From positions 744,001 through 808,000 of the forward strand of contig NZ_JACRSU010000001.1 in NCBI RefSeq assembly GCF_014384785.1: 64,000 bases of DNA, read 5' to 3'. The DNA is from Congzhengia minquanensis (GTDB lineage Bacteria > Bacillota > Clostridia > UBA1381 > UBA9506). Positions 42,467 through 53,761 of this stretch are shown in pieces. Made by a program: the position numbers and the translations under genes. How positions within the stretch are numbered: the stretch's first letter is position 1; every line of letters begins with the position of its first letter. Under the pieces are notes generated by a model. That model worked only from the letters and a program-made list of their open reading frames with translations. It was not told where the DNA came from and did not search any database.

Positions 42467-43234
42467 ATATTGTGTTGGCGTCATACCAACAACCTTTTTG
42501 AACACAGATGAAAAATACAAAGCATCATTATATCCCGACAGAGCTGCTACATTTTTTATGCTATCAAGACCGCTGTCAAAGAGAGAAATCGCAAATTTAA
42601 TACGCATATTCCGAAGATACTCATTATAGCCCATTCCAACTTTATTTTTAAATAAATGTGACAGATATTTTGAATTATATGATAATTTTTTAGAAATATA
42701 TTCTATGGAAAGTTTGGAGTCGGTAAAGGATTTATCGGTCAGCTCAAATATCTGCTCTAATATACAGTTGTTTTTATCAGGTTTGCTTATAATTTTTGAA
42801 AGAGCATATAGAAGCATGCTTTCACTAACCAGGTCGATTGTTTCTTTTTTCGCTCTGGCAAGACTCTCGAACCAAAGGGGGACAACACTTTCAAAATTTT
42901 GAAAACATCTTGAATAATGATTGATATTTAAACGATGAAAAAGCTCTTCACAACGCAAACCGTCAAAATCTAAATACATATATTCGGAATCCGCTTGTGA
43001 CACACATTTCATCGTTTCACCCTTAAAGCCGAATATAAGATTTCCTGATGTATACGGACAGACTTTTCCTGAAAAGTAAATTTCTCCTCGTCCGGTTGAA
43101 ATCAGAATTGCCCTGTTCTGAGCAAGTACAGACTCCTTTGAATAAACGTTTTTATTTGTTTCATGTACAAAATTGGAAACAGTTAGCCTATTAAGAGAAA
43201 TAAATTCCGAAAATTTGCATATGTTCTTGCTCAT
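42446..43234 (-). CDS. AraC-family transcriptional regulator
   Basis: A 262-residue protein from the ATG at 43234, behind GGGAGGG. The N-terminal cupin-like part (ILISTGRGEIYFSGKVCPYTSGNLIFGF) is followed by a double HTH at 165-262 (LSIEYISKKLSYNSKYLSHLFKNKVG; IKNVAALSGYNDALYFSSVFKKVVGMTPTQY). It diverges from a transporter and an oxidoreductase gene and is likely their activator. Confidence 0.85.
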   Translation of the reverse strand: MSKNICKFSEFISLNRLTVSNFVHETNKNVYSKESVLAQNRAILISTGRGEIYFSGKVCPYTSGNLIFGFKGETMKCVSQADSEYMYLDFDGLRCEELFHRLNINHYSRCFQNFESVVPLWFESLARAKKETIDLVSESMLLYALSKIISKPDKNNCILEQIFELTDKSFTDSKLSIEYISKKLSYNSKYLSHLFKNKVGMGYNEYLRNMRIKFAISLFDSGLDSIKNVAALSGYNDALYFSSVFKKVVGMTPTQYLNKKDC

Positions 43235-43388
43235 ATATATCACCCTCCCTGACACATATTAACACATAAAAAAGCATTTTTCAATACATTATCAAACTAT
43301 TTTATATGTAAATATAGAAAATTTCTATTTATTGCAGTGTTTTTTTATGATATAATCATTTCACGTTTCGCAGGAAGGGGGTGAGAGT

Positions 43389-44246
43389 ATGTATTATGGA
43401 CTTATAATGCTCTCGACATTGATTTTTTCAGGGTGCTTTTGGTTTAAGGATATATACAGGGAACAAAAAGGCAGTTCATTTAAGGCGAGCTTCGAATTTT
43501 CTTTTTACAGCGGAATAGCCGGATTTCTTGCACTTTTAATTATAAACAAATTTTCTTTTGAATTTTCGCCCTTTACATTTATAATAGCAATGATAGCAGC
43601 AGTAAATGGACTGTTATTTACAATATGTTCTTTTAAAGCGTTGGATAAAATAAATCTTTCGGTATATTCTGTGTTTTCAATGCTTGGCGGTATGGCACTT
43701 CCGTTTGCTATTGGTATAATATTCTATAATGAGGCTATGACATTATCAAAGGGATTATGCTTTGTCTGCATTTTAATAGCTATTTTGTTTACATTACAAA
43801 AGGGTGAGAGCAAAAAAGGAACAAAATACTATTTGGGAGTTTTTGTTTTAAATGGTATGTCAGGCGTTCTAACAAAGATTTTCACCGCGGCGGATTATAC
43901 CAAGACAAGCCCAGCAGGATATTCAATTCTTACATCTGTTTGCTCAATTGCACTTTCTGCTATTATGCTCTTTATTATTTCGAGGAAGGAAAAACTTCCA
44001 AAAACTAATTCGAAGGTGGTTTTTGCATGCTTGGGAAGCGGAATTGCAAACAGATTAGCAAACTATATTTTAGTTGCAGCTCTTCTTTTTGTGGATGCTT
44101 CGGTTCAATATCCTATGGTAACAGGCGGTGTTATGATTATTTCAACGCTGATTTGTTTATTTACTGGCAAGAAGGTATCTAAATGTGAAATGTTATCGGT
44201 ATTGATTTCATTTATAGGTTTAATGTGTTTATTTTTAATTAAGTAA
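43389..44246 (+). CDS. EamA/DMT-family membrane transporter
   Basis: A 285-residue protein with about ten hydrophobic segments in the drug/metabolite transporter pattern (two EamA halves; GLLFTICSFKALDKINLSVYS in the first, SGIANRLANYILVAALLFVD in the second). GGAAGGGGG precedes the ATG. The -10 box TATAAT at 43351 has no good -35 box, which suits activation by the divergent AraC protein. Substrate unknown, perhaps the sugar handled by the next gene. Confidence 0.75.
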   Translation: MYYGLIMLSTLIFSGCFWFKDIYREQKGSSFKASFEFSFYSGIAGFLALLIINKFSFEFSPFTFIIAMIAAVNGLLFTICSFKALDKINLSVYSVFSMLGGMALPFAIGIIFYNEAMTLSKGLCFVCILIAILFTLQKGESKKGTKYYLGVFVLNGMSGVLTKIFTAADYTKTSPAGYSILTSVCSIALSAIMLFIISRKEKLPKTNSKVVFACLGSGIANRLANYILVAALLFVDASVQYPMVTGGVMIISTLICLFTGKKVSKCEMLSVLISFIGLMCLFLIK

Positions 44247-44260
44247 CAGGAGGTTTAATT

Positions 44261-45514
44261 ATGAGAAAAATTAAAATAGGAGTATTTGGAACAAATATAC
44301 GCGGAGTAGGCCTTGTCAAGTCTTTTATGTTGTTAAATTGTGAAATTGTTGCTGCCTGTGAAAAAAACAGCGACAGAATTAAATACGGAAAGGATAGCTT
44401 GGGAGATATTCCGTTTTATTCCGATTTTGATGAATTTTTAAATTCGGGTATAGATGCAGTTATCTTGGCAAACTATTTCCATGAGCATGCATCTTATGCT
44501 ATAAAGTGTTTTGAAAAAGGAATTCATGTGTTCTCTGAATGTATCAGCAATGGTACAATGGCGGAAGGTGTACAGCTTGCCCAGGCATTTAAAAATACAA
44601 ATTCAATATATTTTCTTGCCGAAAATTATCCACAGATGATTTTCAATCGCGAGATGCAAAAGGTATGTAAAAGCGGAACTCTCGGCAAAATATTATATGC
44701 CGAGGGAGAATATAATCATCCGGGAAATCCTCAGGATACTAAATTCAAAAAAGATTATAATTACTTTGAAAAGCATTGGCGAAATTTCTTGCCGAGAACA
44801 TATTATATAACGCATTCATTAGGTCCCATTATGTGTGCAACGGGAGCAACCCCTCAGGTTGTAACCGCATTTGCGGCATATGCTCCAACCGAGGGGGATG
44901 TAGCTACTGCTTCTTACGGTGGTGACAAAGCAGCAATTATTACTACACAAAATGATGATGGCTCAATCTTCAGAATTACAGGATGTGCGGCATTTGGCGG
45001 TCATCATAATGCATATCGTATTTGCGGAACTGAGGGACAGGTGGAAAATCTGCGAGGTATGGATAACAAAATAATGCTTCGATATAATGATTGGACAAAA
45101 CCTGAAGGCAAAGATGAAATCAATCTTTATGACGCACAATGGAATGATAAGGACGAGGATTTGATAAAAAAAACCGGCCATGGCGGAGCTGATTTCATTA
45201 CAGCGAGAATGTTTATTGAATGTATAAACGAAAATCGCCAGCCGGAGCATCCTTTTAACCTAAAATCTGCTATTGCAATGTCGTCTGTTGCAATTTTAGC
45301 AAATCGTTCTATGCTTGAAGGCGGTAAGCCGTATCAAATTCCTGATTTTGATAATCCTGAAGATGTAAAATTATATGAAAATGATACATTATCACCATTT
45401 TATTCAAGCGATGGAAGAGAACCATCCATTCCTTGTTGTTCGCATCCCGACTTCAAGCCTACTGAGGAACAAGTTGAGCTTTTTAAAAAGTTGGTTGTTG
45501 AGATAGATGAATAA
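44261..45514 (+). CDS. Gfo/Idh/MocA-family oxidoreductase
   Basis: A 417-residue NAD(P)-dependent dehydrogenase: Rossmann start KIKIGVFGTNIRGVGLVKSF, DAVILANYFHEHASYAIKCFEKGIHVFSE (usual EKP motif replaced by SECIS), and a C-terminal domain with GHGGADFITARMFIECI. Such enzymes act on sugars, inositols or glycosides. It lies 14 bases after the transporter with AGGAGG, so the two form an operon. Confidence 0.82.
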   Translation: MRKIKIGVFGTNIRGVGLVKSFMLLNCEIVAACEKNSDRIKYGKDSLGDIPFYSDFDEFLNSGIDAVILANYFHEHASYAIKCFEKGIHVFSECISNGTMAEGVQLAQAFKNTNSIYFLAENYPQMIFNREMQKVCKSGTLGKILYAEGEYNHPGNPQDTKFKKDYNYFEKHWRNFLPRTYYITHSLGPIMCATGATPQVVTAFAAYAPTEGDVATASYGGDKAAIITTQNDDGSIFRITGCAAFGGHHNAYRICGTEGQVENLRGMDNKIMLRYNDWTKPEGKDEINLYDAQWNDKDEDLIKKTGHGGADFITARMFIECINENRQPEHPFNLKSAIAMSSVAILANRSMLEGGKPYQIPDFDNPEDVKLYENDTLSPFYSSDGREPSIPCCSHPDFKPTEEQVELFKKLVVEIDE

Positions 45515-45641
45515 TCTTATGTTTTTTGTTATAGAATGATGACAGGAAGCACAAATAAAAAGTAAGGAGTTAATTGTCCGTCTTAAAATTTTACTTTAAT
45601 AGACATTTTTTTATAGATATTAACAATTTGACAGAGCAAAG

Positions 45642-45680
45642 CACAAAAAAGCCCGGCACTTATGTAAAAGTGCCGGGCTT
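45642..45680 (-). terminator. Terminator of the beta-glucoside operon
   Basis: Perfect 13-base stem (45649-45661 with 45668-45680) followed on the minus strand by TTTTTTGTG. Confidence 0.85.
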
Positions 45681-45701
45681 GCATCAGTGTTTGGCTATCC
45701 C

Positions 45702-47117
<1,416 letters not shown>

Positions 47118-49025
47118 CTATTCGTTCCCTCCCGTCAGCGTTAAAAACGGCTTTTTCTCCACAGCTTCGCCGCTTTCTTTGTCAATTGCGGCATAATCGC
47201 CGGAGTTGGTTACCACCACCGACGTGGTAACATCGTAGCCCTCTTCTTTAATTTTGTCAAGGTCAAACTCAATTAAGGGCTGACCCAGTTTTACCTTTTC
47301 GCCGTCTTTTACCATGGGTTTAAAGTGCCGTCCTTTCAGCTTCACGGTGTCAATTCCAATGTGAATTAAAAGCTCCGCTCCGCCGTCGGTTACCAGATTC
47401 ACCGCGTGGTTCGTTCCGAACACTGTTTCCACCGTTGCGTCGGCCGGTGAAACCACCAGCCCTGTGTCAGGCAGCACCGCCGCGCCGTCGCCCAGCACCT
47501 TTTCGGCAAAGGTTTCGTCTTTCACCTCTTCAATAGGTATGATTTTACCCTTCACCGGAGCGCAGAGGATTTCGGTTCCGGCGCTTTTTTCTTCGCCGCC
47601 TGCGGCCTGCATATCGCCAAATTGTTGTTTCCCGCCGTCTGCGGTTGCCAGTTCACCGTCTTTTACGTCGTCAAAGCCCAAAATCAACGCCGCAACAAAG
47701 GACACCACCAAGGCAATTGCACTTCCGATTACGGCGTTTGTAATGTTTGTGAAGCCTTCTGTTCCAATATAGCCCGGCAGTGCCAATAGACCAGGAGAAC
47801 CGGAGGTGTAGCGCCCAACGCCTGTAATTCCAAGATAAAGACCGGAAGCCGCACCGCCGATAATTGCCGCTATCAGCGGTTTTTTCAGTTTTAAATTCAC
47901 ACCGTAAAGGGCAGGCTCTGTAATTCCGCAAACCGCCGTAATGCCGGAGGAGTATGCCTCCTGCCGCATGATTTTGCTTTTTGTTCTCAGCGCCACGGCA
48001 AAGGCCGCGCCGCCCTGGGCAATGTTCGAACCCAGCATACCCGGGCCTACAATGGTGTCGAATCCGGCTGTGGCAATGTTGTTAATACCGATGGGAATGA
48101 GTCCGTAATGCGTGCCTGTCATAACCAAAAGCGGTGAAACCGCGCCGATAATCAGCGGAACAAGCCAGCTTGCATAGTTGTTTAAGAACGAAATTCCCGC
48201 GGCAATTCCGTTACCAATTATCGTTCCCAGAGGCCCTAAAACCGTGATGGAAATTGCCCCTGTTACCACCAGGGTAATCAGTGGTTTTGTAAAAAACTTC
48301 ACCGGTTTGGGCGAAATTTTGTCCGCAATGGGCTCAATGTATGACATGAGCCAAATCGCCAAAATAATGGGTATGACCGACGACGAATAGGTGGCCGGCG
48401 TTACAGGTATTCCAATAAACTTTAATGCGTCCCCCGTTTCTTTTACCTTATTTAACATAGTTACAAAATTCGGATGGAGCAAAATTCCTGCAATAGACAT
48501 TGCCATAACGGCGTTGCAATTAAACTTGCGCGCCGCAGAATATGCAATTAAAAACGGCAGAAAATAAAACGCCGCGTCGGAAAACACGGCTAAAATGCTG
48601 TAGGTCTGAGAGGTGTTGTCAATCCACCCAAAGGCCACCAGCAGCGCCATAAACGCCTTTAAAATACCCGCGCCGGTAATGGCGGGGATAATGGGCGTAA
48701 AAATGCCCGCAATGGTGTCTAAAATTCGGACAAAAACGTTCCTGTCGTCCGTTTCGTTTTTTTCTCCCTCTGTGCCGCCAAAGCTGCCCATCATGTTCAG
48801 CTCGCGGTAAACGTTGGGCACGTCGCTGCCAATGACCACCTGAAACTGGCCGCCCTTGTTCACAACGCCCATAACGCCTTTTGTGGCGTCTAAGTGCTTT
48901 TTGTCCACCTTGTTGTCGTCTTTTAAGTTAAACCTTAGGCGCGTAGCGCAGTGTGTAAAAGATACAACGTTTTCCTCACCGCCGATGTCATGTAAAATTG
49001 ATTTTGCCAATGCTTTATAATCCAT
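47118..49025 (-). CDS. Beta-glucoside PTS transporter, EIIBCA
   Basis: A 635-residue permease from the ATG at 49025, behind GAGGAG (a TTG three codons earlier is possible). IIB: SFTHCATRLRF with phospho-Cys26. IIC: many TM segments with the family motif GITEPALYGVNLKLKKPLI. IIA: LLIHIGIDTVKLKGRHF with the phospho-His. It imports and phosphorylates aryl- or alkyl-beta-glucosides. No LicT-type antiterminator gene is in the window. Confidence 0.92.
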   Translation of the reverse strand: MDYKALAKSILHDIGGEENVVSFTHCATRLRFNLKDDNKVDKKHLDATKGVMGVVNKGGQFQVVIGSDVPNVYRELNMMGSFGGTEGEKNETDDRNVFVRILDTIAGIFTPIIPAITGAGILKAFMALLVAFGWIDNTSQTYSILAVFSDAAFYFLPFLIAYSAARKFNCNAVMAMSIAGILLHPNFVTMLNKVKETGDALKFIGIPVTPATYSSSVIPIILAIWLMSYIEPIADKISPKPVKFFTKPLITLVVTGAISITVLGPLGTIIGNGIAAGISFLNNYASWLVPLIIGAVSPLLVMTGTHYGLIPIGINNIATAGFDTIVGPGMLGSNIAQGGAAFAVALRTKSKIMRQEAYSSGITAVCGITEPALYGVNLKLKKPLIAAIIGGAASGLYLGITGVGRYTSGSPGLLALPGYIGTEGFTNITNAVIGSAIALVVSFVAALILGFDDVKDGELATADGGKQQFGDMQAAGGEEKSAGTEILCAPVKGKIIPIEEVKDETFAEKVLGDGAAVLPDTGLVVSPADATVETVFGTNHAVNLVTDGGAELLIHIGIDTVKLKGRHFKPMVKDGEKVKLGQPLIEFDLDKIKEEGYDVTTSVVVTNSGDYAAIDKESGEAVEKKPFLTLTGGNE

Positions 49026-49123
49026 AAATTTCAACTCCTCATAAAACGCATTTCATGCATTTTCTTTTAGTATTTGCCCGCGCATAAATTTTATTCGGCA
49101 CAGTGCGCGTTCTTTTTGCGCTG

Positions 49124-49150
49124 TTGACTTTTTTGAATTTTTGTTATATT
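49124..49150 (+). promoter_or_regulatory. Promoter of the GNAT gene
   Basis: TTGACT (49124-49129), 15-base spacer, TATATT (49145-49150), 25 bases before the start codon. Confidence 0.5.
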
Positions 49151-49175
49151 CTTAATTTTTAAGGAGGAGTCAGCC

Positions 49176-49988
49176 ATGCTCGTAAACATCAGCCAATCAC
49201 ACCCAATTTTTCTCGATTGCAGATATTTGCAGGATATTGTTCCGTTTCAATTGATGGAATGCATCAAACAAAACCCATTGCTTTTGGTAAGCGACGAAAC
49301 GGATTTTATCCTTGGTATGGCGTCGCCGGAGGCGCCTGTTTGGATTTGGACGGCGGCGGACTTAAGCGCAGAATCGGCGGCGCTGCTCACAGATTATTTT
49401 TATGAAACGTTTCAAAACAGCACTTCGTTCCGGTTTGTCGCCCGGCCGGAAATTGCGGATATGCTTGTGCAGCCCTTACGCAAACACAAAACGTTTTGTG
49501 AAACGCGCATTCACATGGAAAGTTATGAAAATAAACATCCTATTTTTCCAAAAAATGTTTCTTTTTCCATTGAAACAGCTTCATCCGGCGACGTAAACCA
49601 AATTGCAGAATGTATGGCAGCATTCGAATTTGCCTGCCATGGCAAAGCTGTTTTGCCCGCCGACTGTCTGGAAAACGCAAAAAAATTTGTGCAAAATTCA
49701 TGTGTTTTCATCATCAAAGACGGTGAAACGGTGGCGGCAATGGCGCGAACCACCAGAGAAACCGAAACCCATGTTTCCATCAGCGGCGTTTACACCAGGC
49801 CGAACTATCGCGGGAGTGGCCTTGCCACAGCTCTGGCCGCACAGCTAAGCCGCGATATTATAAGCAGAAAAAAAGCACCCATTCTGTATGCCGACTTGTC
49901 CAATCCCTGTTCAAACCGCGCCTATTTAAAAGCCGGTTTTACGCCGCGGGGCAAAGTAGACGAGGTAACGCTTTTCCAAAACAAATAA
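49176..49988 (+). CDS. GNAT-family N-acetyltransferase
   Basis: A 270-residue protein. The C-terminal 130 residues are a GNAT fold: VAAMARTTRETETHVSISGVYTRPNYRGSGLATAL holds the acetyl-CoA loop (RGSGLA), followed by LYADLSNPCSNRAYLKAGF. The N-terminal half is a degenerate GNAT-like domain, as in two-domain family members. Substrate unknown. AAGGAGGAG gives a strong start. Confidence 0.8.
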   Translation: MLVNISQSHPIFLDCRYLQDIVPFQLMECIKQNPLLLVSDETDFILGMASPEAPVWIWTAADLSAESAALLTDYFYETFQNSTSFRFVARPEIADMLVQPLRKHKTFCETRIHMESYENKHPIFPKNVSFSIETASSGDVNQIAECMAAFEFACHGKAVLPADCLENAKKFVQNSCVFIIKDGETVAAMARTTRETETHVSISGVYTRPNYRGSGLATALAAQLSRDIISRKKAPILYADLSNPCSNRAYLKAGFTPRGKVDEVTLFQNK

Positions 49989-50010
49989 ACGCCCGAAAGG
50001 GCGTTTATTT
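49983..50010 (+). terminator. Terminator of the GNAT gene
   Basis: Perfect 12-base stem (49983-49994 with 49999-50010, loop GAAA), starting inside the stop codon. Confidence 0.8.
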
Positions 50011-50113
50011 GTGTCTGGCAACTATTTCCTTTTTGTTTTACCTTTCTTTTATGTATCAATTGTGGTATAATATACGCAGGAATCTTGCTTTGTAAGCTTT
50101 ATGATATAATGAC

Positions 50114-50755
50114 TTAAAACAGTTTCGAAATTGCCAGCATAATTAAAATGGCGCCGCTGACCCAGGACAGGTTAAAGGGTATTTTCTGGGCCGCTTTGTT
50201 TCCAAAAAACCAGCCAAGCATAACTGCCAGCGCGTTGGTAACCAGCGAGCAGGCAACCACCGCCCAGGGGCTTATGCTGCCTAAGGCCGCGCCAAAGCCC
50301 ACCGCCGCCCCGTCTAATGACAGCGCCGCGGCCAGCGAGGCCGCTTCTCCCGGCGAAATGGTTTTCGACCTGTCGCTGTCTGCCTTGTCTGGATCGGCAT
50401 AAATGCTTAAAACGCACCGGAACTGAAACATGTTAAAATGAATTTGCTTTTTTATGGAATTGTGCTTTCGTATCATAGCTTTTGTAACACTGTCAAAAAG
50501 CGTGGCAAGCCCCAAAAGAAATAAAATGGTGAAGGAAATGGCAATTTCCAGCCACTGCGGAATGAGCTGTTTAAAAAATTCCCCCGCCAGCATGGATACG
50601 CCCAAAATAAAGCTGCATAGAACATTAATAATCAACACGGACACCGCGGGAATTTTAATTTTGTCCGCACCATATGCAAAGCTGACAACAAACGCATCTA
50701 ACGACAGAACCAAAGCCAAAACAACCGCTTCAAAACCTGAAAAAAATATATGCAC
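50114..50755 (-). CDS. ytaF: Sporulation membrane protein YtaF (MntP-like fold)
   Basis: A 213-residue membrane protein with six hydrophobic segments and the two mirrored acidic motifs of the MntP/YtaF superfamily, LVLSLDAFVVSFAYGADKI near 18-36 and LAAALSLDGAAVGFGAALG near 142-160. YtaF is known from endospore-formers. Its presence hints that the host can sporulate. Confidence 0.82.
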   Translation of the reverse strand: MHIFFSGFEAVVLALVLSLDAFVVSFAYGADKIKIPAVSVLIINVLCSFILGVSMLAGEFFKQLIPQWLEIAISFTILFLLGLATLFDSVTKAMIRKHNSIKKQIHFNMFQFRCVLSIYADPDKADSDRSKTISPGEAASLAAALSLDGAAVGFGAALGSISPWAVVACSLVTNALAVMLGWFFGNKAAQKIPFNLSWVSGAILIMLAISKLF

Positions 50756-50885
50756 TGCGCTCCCCCTCTTTTCAATCGCTAATAGTATCCTATGAAACGG
50801 AAAACGGTTGCGTTACAAACCCAGTGTAAAATATGCCGTTTTGATGCTTAAATGATGTAATGTAATAAAAAAGGGAGTGACAGTC

Positions 50886-51545
50886 TTGATTAAAATTCTG
50901 GTCGTCGAAGACGAACAGCCAATTTCCAATTTAATTAAGCTCAGCTTGAAAAAGGCGGGATATTTCTGCGACTGTGTGTTCGACGGGGAGGCTGCCGCCG
51001 ATAAAATTGACGAAACCGCCTATGACCTTGTTTTGTTAGACGTTATGCTGCCCAAAGCAGACGGCTTTGAGCTATTAGAATATATCCGCCCCTTAGGAAT
51101 TCCGGTAATATTCATCACCGCAAAAAGCGCGGTGGAAGACCGGGTGAAGGGCCTGCGCATGGGCGCGGAGGACTACATTGTAAAACCCTTTGAGGTGTTA
51201 GAGCTTTTAGCCCGGATTGATGTTGTGCTCCGCCGTTACCAAAAAACCGACGACACCATATCTATTTTAGGTCTCACCGTAGATATGCGCTCCATGAGCG
51301 TTCGCCGGGGGAACACCGAAATTCCGCTGACCAGAAAAGAATATGACCTTTTGCTGCTGTTCATCCGCAACCCAAACACAGCCCTTTACCGGGAAACCAT
51401 TTATGAGCGGGTGTGGGGCGGCGAGTTTGAATTTGGCAGCAAAACCGTTGACCTGCATGTGCAGCGGCTGCGAAAAAAGGCCAGTCTGCAAAAGGAACTG
51501 AAGGCCGTGAACAAAGTGGGCTACAGACTTGAGGTACCAAAATGA
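50886..51545 (+). CDS. OmpR-family response regulator
   Basis: A 219-residue regulator: receiver LIKILVVEDEQPISNLIKLS with phospho-acceptor Asp52 in LVLLDVMLP and Lys in EDYIVKPFE, then a winged helix (EIPLTRKEYDLLLLFIRNP ... VDLHVQRLRKK). The TTG at 50886 is preferred since AAGGGAG lies eight bases upstream; the GTG nine bases earlier leaves no spacing. It overlaps the kinase gene by four bases. Confidence 0.9.
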   Translation: MIKILVVEDEQPISNLIKLSLKKAGYFCDCVFDGEAAADKIDETAYDLVLLDVMLPKADGFELLEYIRPLGIPVIFITAKSAVEDRVKGLRMGAEDYIVKPFEVLELLARIDVVLRRYQKTDDTISILGLTVDMRSMSVRRGNTEIPLTRKEYDLLLLFIRNPNTALYRETIYERVWGGEFEFGSKTVDLHVQRLRKKASLQKELKAVNKVGYRLEVPK

Positions 51546-52948
51546 AATTCCGATTCAAAATAACTCTTTGCATGATTTGCCTTTTGTCGTTTCTCATTGG
51601 CATTGGCGGCGGCGCGCTGATTAACGTGTCGTTTCAAACCTCCTTAAATCAGGAGAAGGAAACTGCCTTAAAGTCCTACCAGCTTATGCTGGGGGCACTG
51701 CAAATTGTAAACGGCACCAACACCCAGGCAGACAGTGTAACCATTCCGAAAACGCTCAAGCAAATGACCTCTCAGGGGTTATTTTCCTGGGCGGGGCTTA
51801 ACTTGTCGTCTGAAACGGAAACCCTCTACGAGCAGGGCAGCGTCACCACATATTTTTCCGACGTTTCTGAGCGGCTCACCGGTGATCACTGTCTGGTAAC
51901 AAATTTTAAAGACGCGCAGAATAAGCGATATCTGCAGCTTTCGGGACAGACTTCGGCCGGTGCGGACAAGCTTTATTTAACCGTGGCCTACGACATCTCC
52001 TCCATTTACATCACACGGGCGCGGAACTTGGCAACCTATTACCGCATCTTTTTCGTTATGATTTTGCTGTGCGCAGTTTTAGCCTACAGTATGTCGTATA
52101 TGCTCACCCGCCCCCTTTCCGTGTTGTCCAAAGCGTCGAAGGAAATTGCGTCGGGAAACCTGTCTTTCCGGTCTGAAATCTTCACAAACGACGAGGTTGG
52201 CTCTCTCTCCTCAGACTTTGACGCAATGGCTGAGCAGGTGGAACAAAGCGTGCACGATTTAAAAGACGCAATGGAACGGCAGGACAGGTTTATCGGCAGC
52301 TTTGCCCACGAAATGAAAACGCCCATGACGTCTATTATTGGCTACGCCGACCTGCTGCGGGGACAAACCCTGTCGGCAGAGGAGCAGGCAGAGGCCGCAA
52401 ACTATATATTTTCTGAAGGGAAACGGTTAGAAAGCCTTTCGTTTAAACTGCTGGACCTGTTTGTAACAGGCAAGAAAAACCTTGTGAAAGCTTCCCTTTC
52501 GCCGGCAAAAATTGTGCGGGAAACCGTTGCCTCTTTAAAACCGATTTATCAAAAAGAAGGCGTTGCCTTAAATTGCAGCTGCCAGGAGGGCACGTGCCTT
52601 TTAGAGCCGGACTTGTTTTCCTCGCTTTTGTTAAATCTTTTGGATAACGCAAAAAAAGCCATGGAGGGCGAAGGCAGCATCCGCATTGAGGTTACTATGC
52701 TCTCCAACGGCTGCCGCATTGCGGTGGCAGACAACGGCAAAGGAATTCCGCCGGAAGCTCTGGCCCACATCACGGAAGCGTTTTACCGCGTTGACAAGTC
52801 CCGTTCCAGAAAGCAGGGAGGCGTTGGTTTAGGTCTTGCTTTATGTGCCAAAATTGCCGAGCTTCACGGCGGCACAATTCGGTTTGCCAGCAAGCCTGGC
52901 GAGGGAACCACGGTAACGGTGGAGCTGAAAGGAGGCCGCAGTTCATGA
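51542..52948 (+). CDS. Sensor histidine kinase
   Basis: A 468-residue kinase. TM segments lie at 7-27 and 168-187 around an extracytoplasmic sensor. HAMP follows at 188-240, HisKA GSFAHEMKTPMTSIIGYADLL with His256, and HATPase boxes LLLNLLDNAKKAM, VADNGKGIPPEAL and GGVGLGLALCAKI. It would phosphorylate the upstream regulator. The operon continues into a secreted protein and a VanY-type carboxypeptidase, which suggests envelope sensing. Confidence 0.92.
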   Translation: MKFRFKITLCMICLLSFLIGIGGGALINVSFQTSLNQEKETALKSYQLMLGALQIVNGTNTQADSVTIPKTLKQMTSQGLFSWAGLNLSSETETLYEQGSVTTYFSDVSERLTGDHCLVTNFKDAQNKRYLQLSGQTSAGADKLYLTVAYDISSIYITRARNLATYYRIFFVMILLCAVLAYSMSYMLTRPLSVLSKASKEIASGNLSFRSEIFTNDEVGSLSSDFDAMAEQVEQSVHDLKDAMERQDRFIGSFAHEMKTPMTSIIGYADLLRGQTLSAEEQAEAANYIFSEGKRLESLSFKLLDLFVTGKKNLVKASLSPAKIVRETVASLKPIYQKEGVALNCSCQEGTCLLEPDLFSSLLLNLLDNAKKAMEGEGSIRIEVTMLSNGCRIAVADNGKGIPPEALAHITEAFYRVDKSRSRKQGGVGLGLALCAKIAELHGGTIRFASKPGEGTTVTVELKGGRSS

Positions 52949-53688
52949 AACACAAAAACTGGCTGTTCGGCTTGGTGTCTGTTTTGGCCGTTGTTTTTGG
53001 TCTGTCCTTTCCCGGCATTACCGCCACGGTGGAAGACCAAAACGCCGGCGATTTGGCTGACTTTTATAAAATTACAAATCCGCAGCTGGCGCCGCCCGTT
53101 CTGCTGCCAGACGTTATCCGCCTCATTTCGGGCAAATATACCCGGGTGGATTTAGAATCCGGCAAGGTGCTGACCGAAGATGACGTTTACCGTGCAGCGA
53201 CAGACGCAGCAGAGTTTTTGGCTTCCGGCGGCGCAGTTTCCTTACCGGAAAACGGCTATGACAGCTTTCAAACCATTCCGTTTCTGGCCGTTGCTTCCGA
53301 CGGTTCGGCAACGGCGGTGCTGTGGCAGTGCGTGCTTTACAGCGAGGAGGATCCCAGCATCGGCCTGAGCTTTATCATGGATGATAACAGCGGGAAAATG
53401 GTTTCTTTTACCGGCTATGTTGCGCAGCGCACGGCAGTGGATTCGGCTGAATCGGTAACTCCGGCAAACGGACAAATTGAAACCGTTTCAGAGCTGTTTG
53501 CCAAATATCTTGGCTTAAAACTCACAGGCATCAGCACAAAAACGGCGGATAACAAAAATGGACTTTTGACTGTTACCGTAAACTACGAAGATGAAGACGG
53601 CGCTGTGGTGTCCGTCCCTATTATTGCGCTGGGTGATTACATGATGTTTAACAGTTCCTTCAATGTAAAAGAAAGTATGCTGTTTTGA
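52945..53688 (+). CDS. Exported protein of unknown function in the two-component operon
   Basis: A 247-residue protein starting in ATGA overlap with the kinase gene. Residues 5-25 are a signal or anchor segment (NWLFGLVSVLAVVFGLSFPG). The rest has two similar beta-rich halves that recall PepSY-like folds (DVYRAATDAAEFLASGGAV; SELFAKYLGLKLTGISTKT), though no family is certain. Translational coupling points to a role as accessory sensor or partner of the kinase. Confidence 0.6.
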   Translation: MKHKNWLFGLVSVLAVVFGLSFPGITATVEDQNAGDLADFYKITNPQLAPPVLLPDVIRLISGKYTRVDLESGKVLTEDDVYRAATDAAEFLASGGAVSLPENGYDSFQTIPFLAVASDGSATAVLWQCVLYSEEDPSIGLSFIMDDNSGKMVSFTGYVAQRTAVDSAESVTPANGQIETVSELFAKYLGLKLTGISTKTADNKNGLLTVTVNYEDEDGAVVSVPIIALGDYMMFNSSFNVKESMLF

Positions 53689-53761
53689 TGCCATTTGATT
53701 GCCATTTTTAAGAAACGGCCTGTTATGATGGAAGCACCAAAGAAAACAGGAGGATAAAACC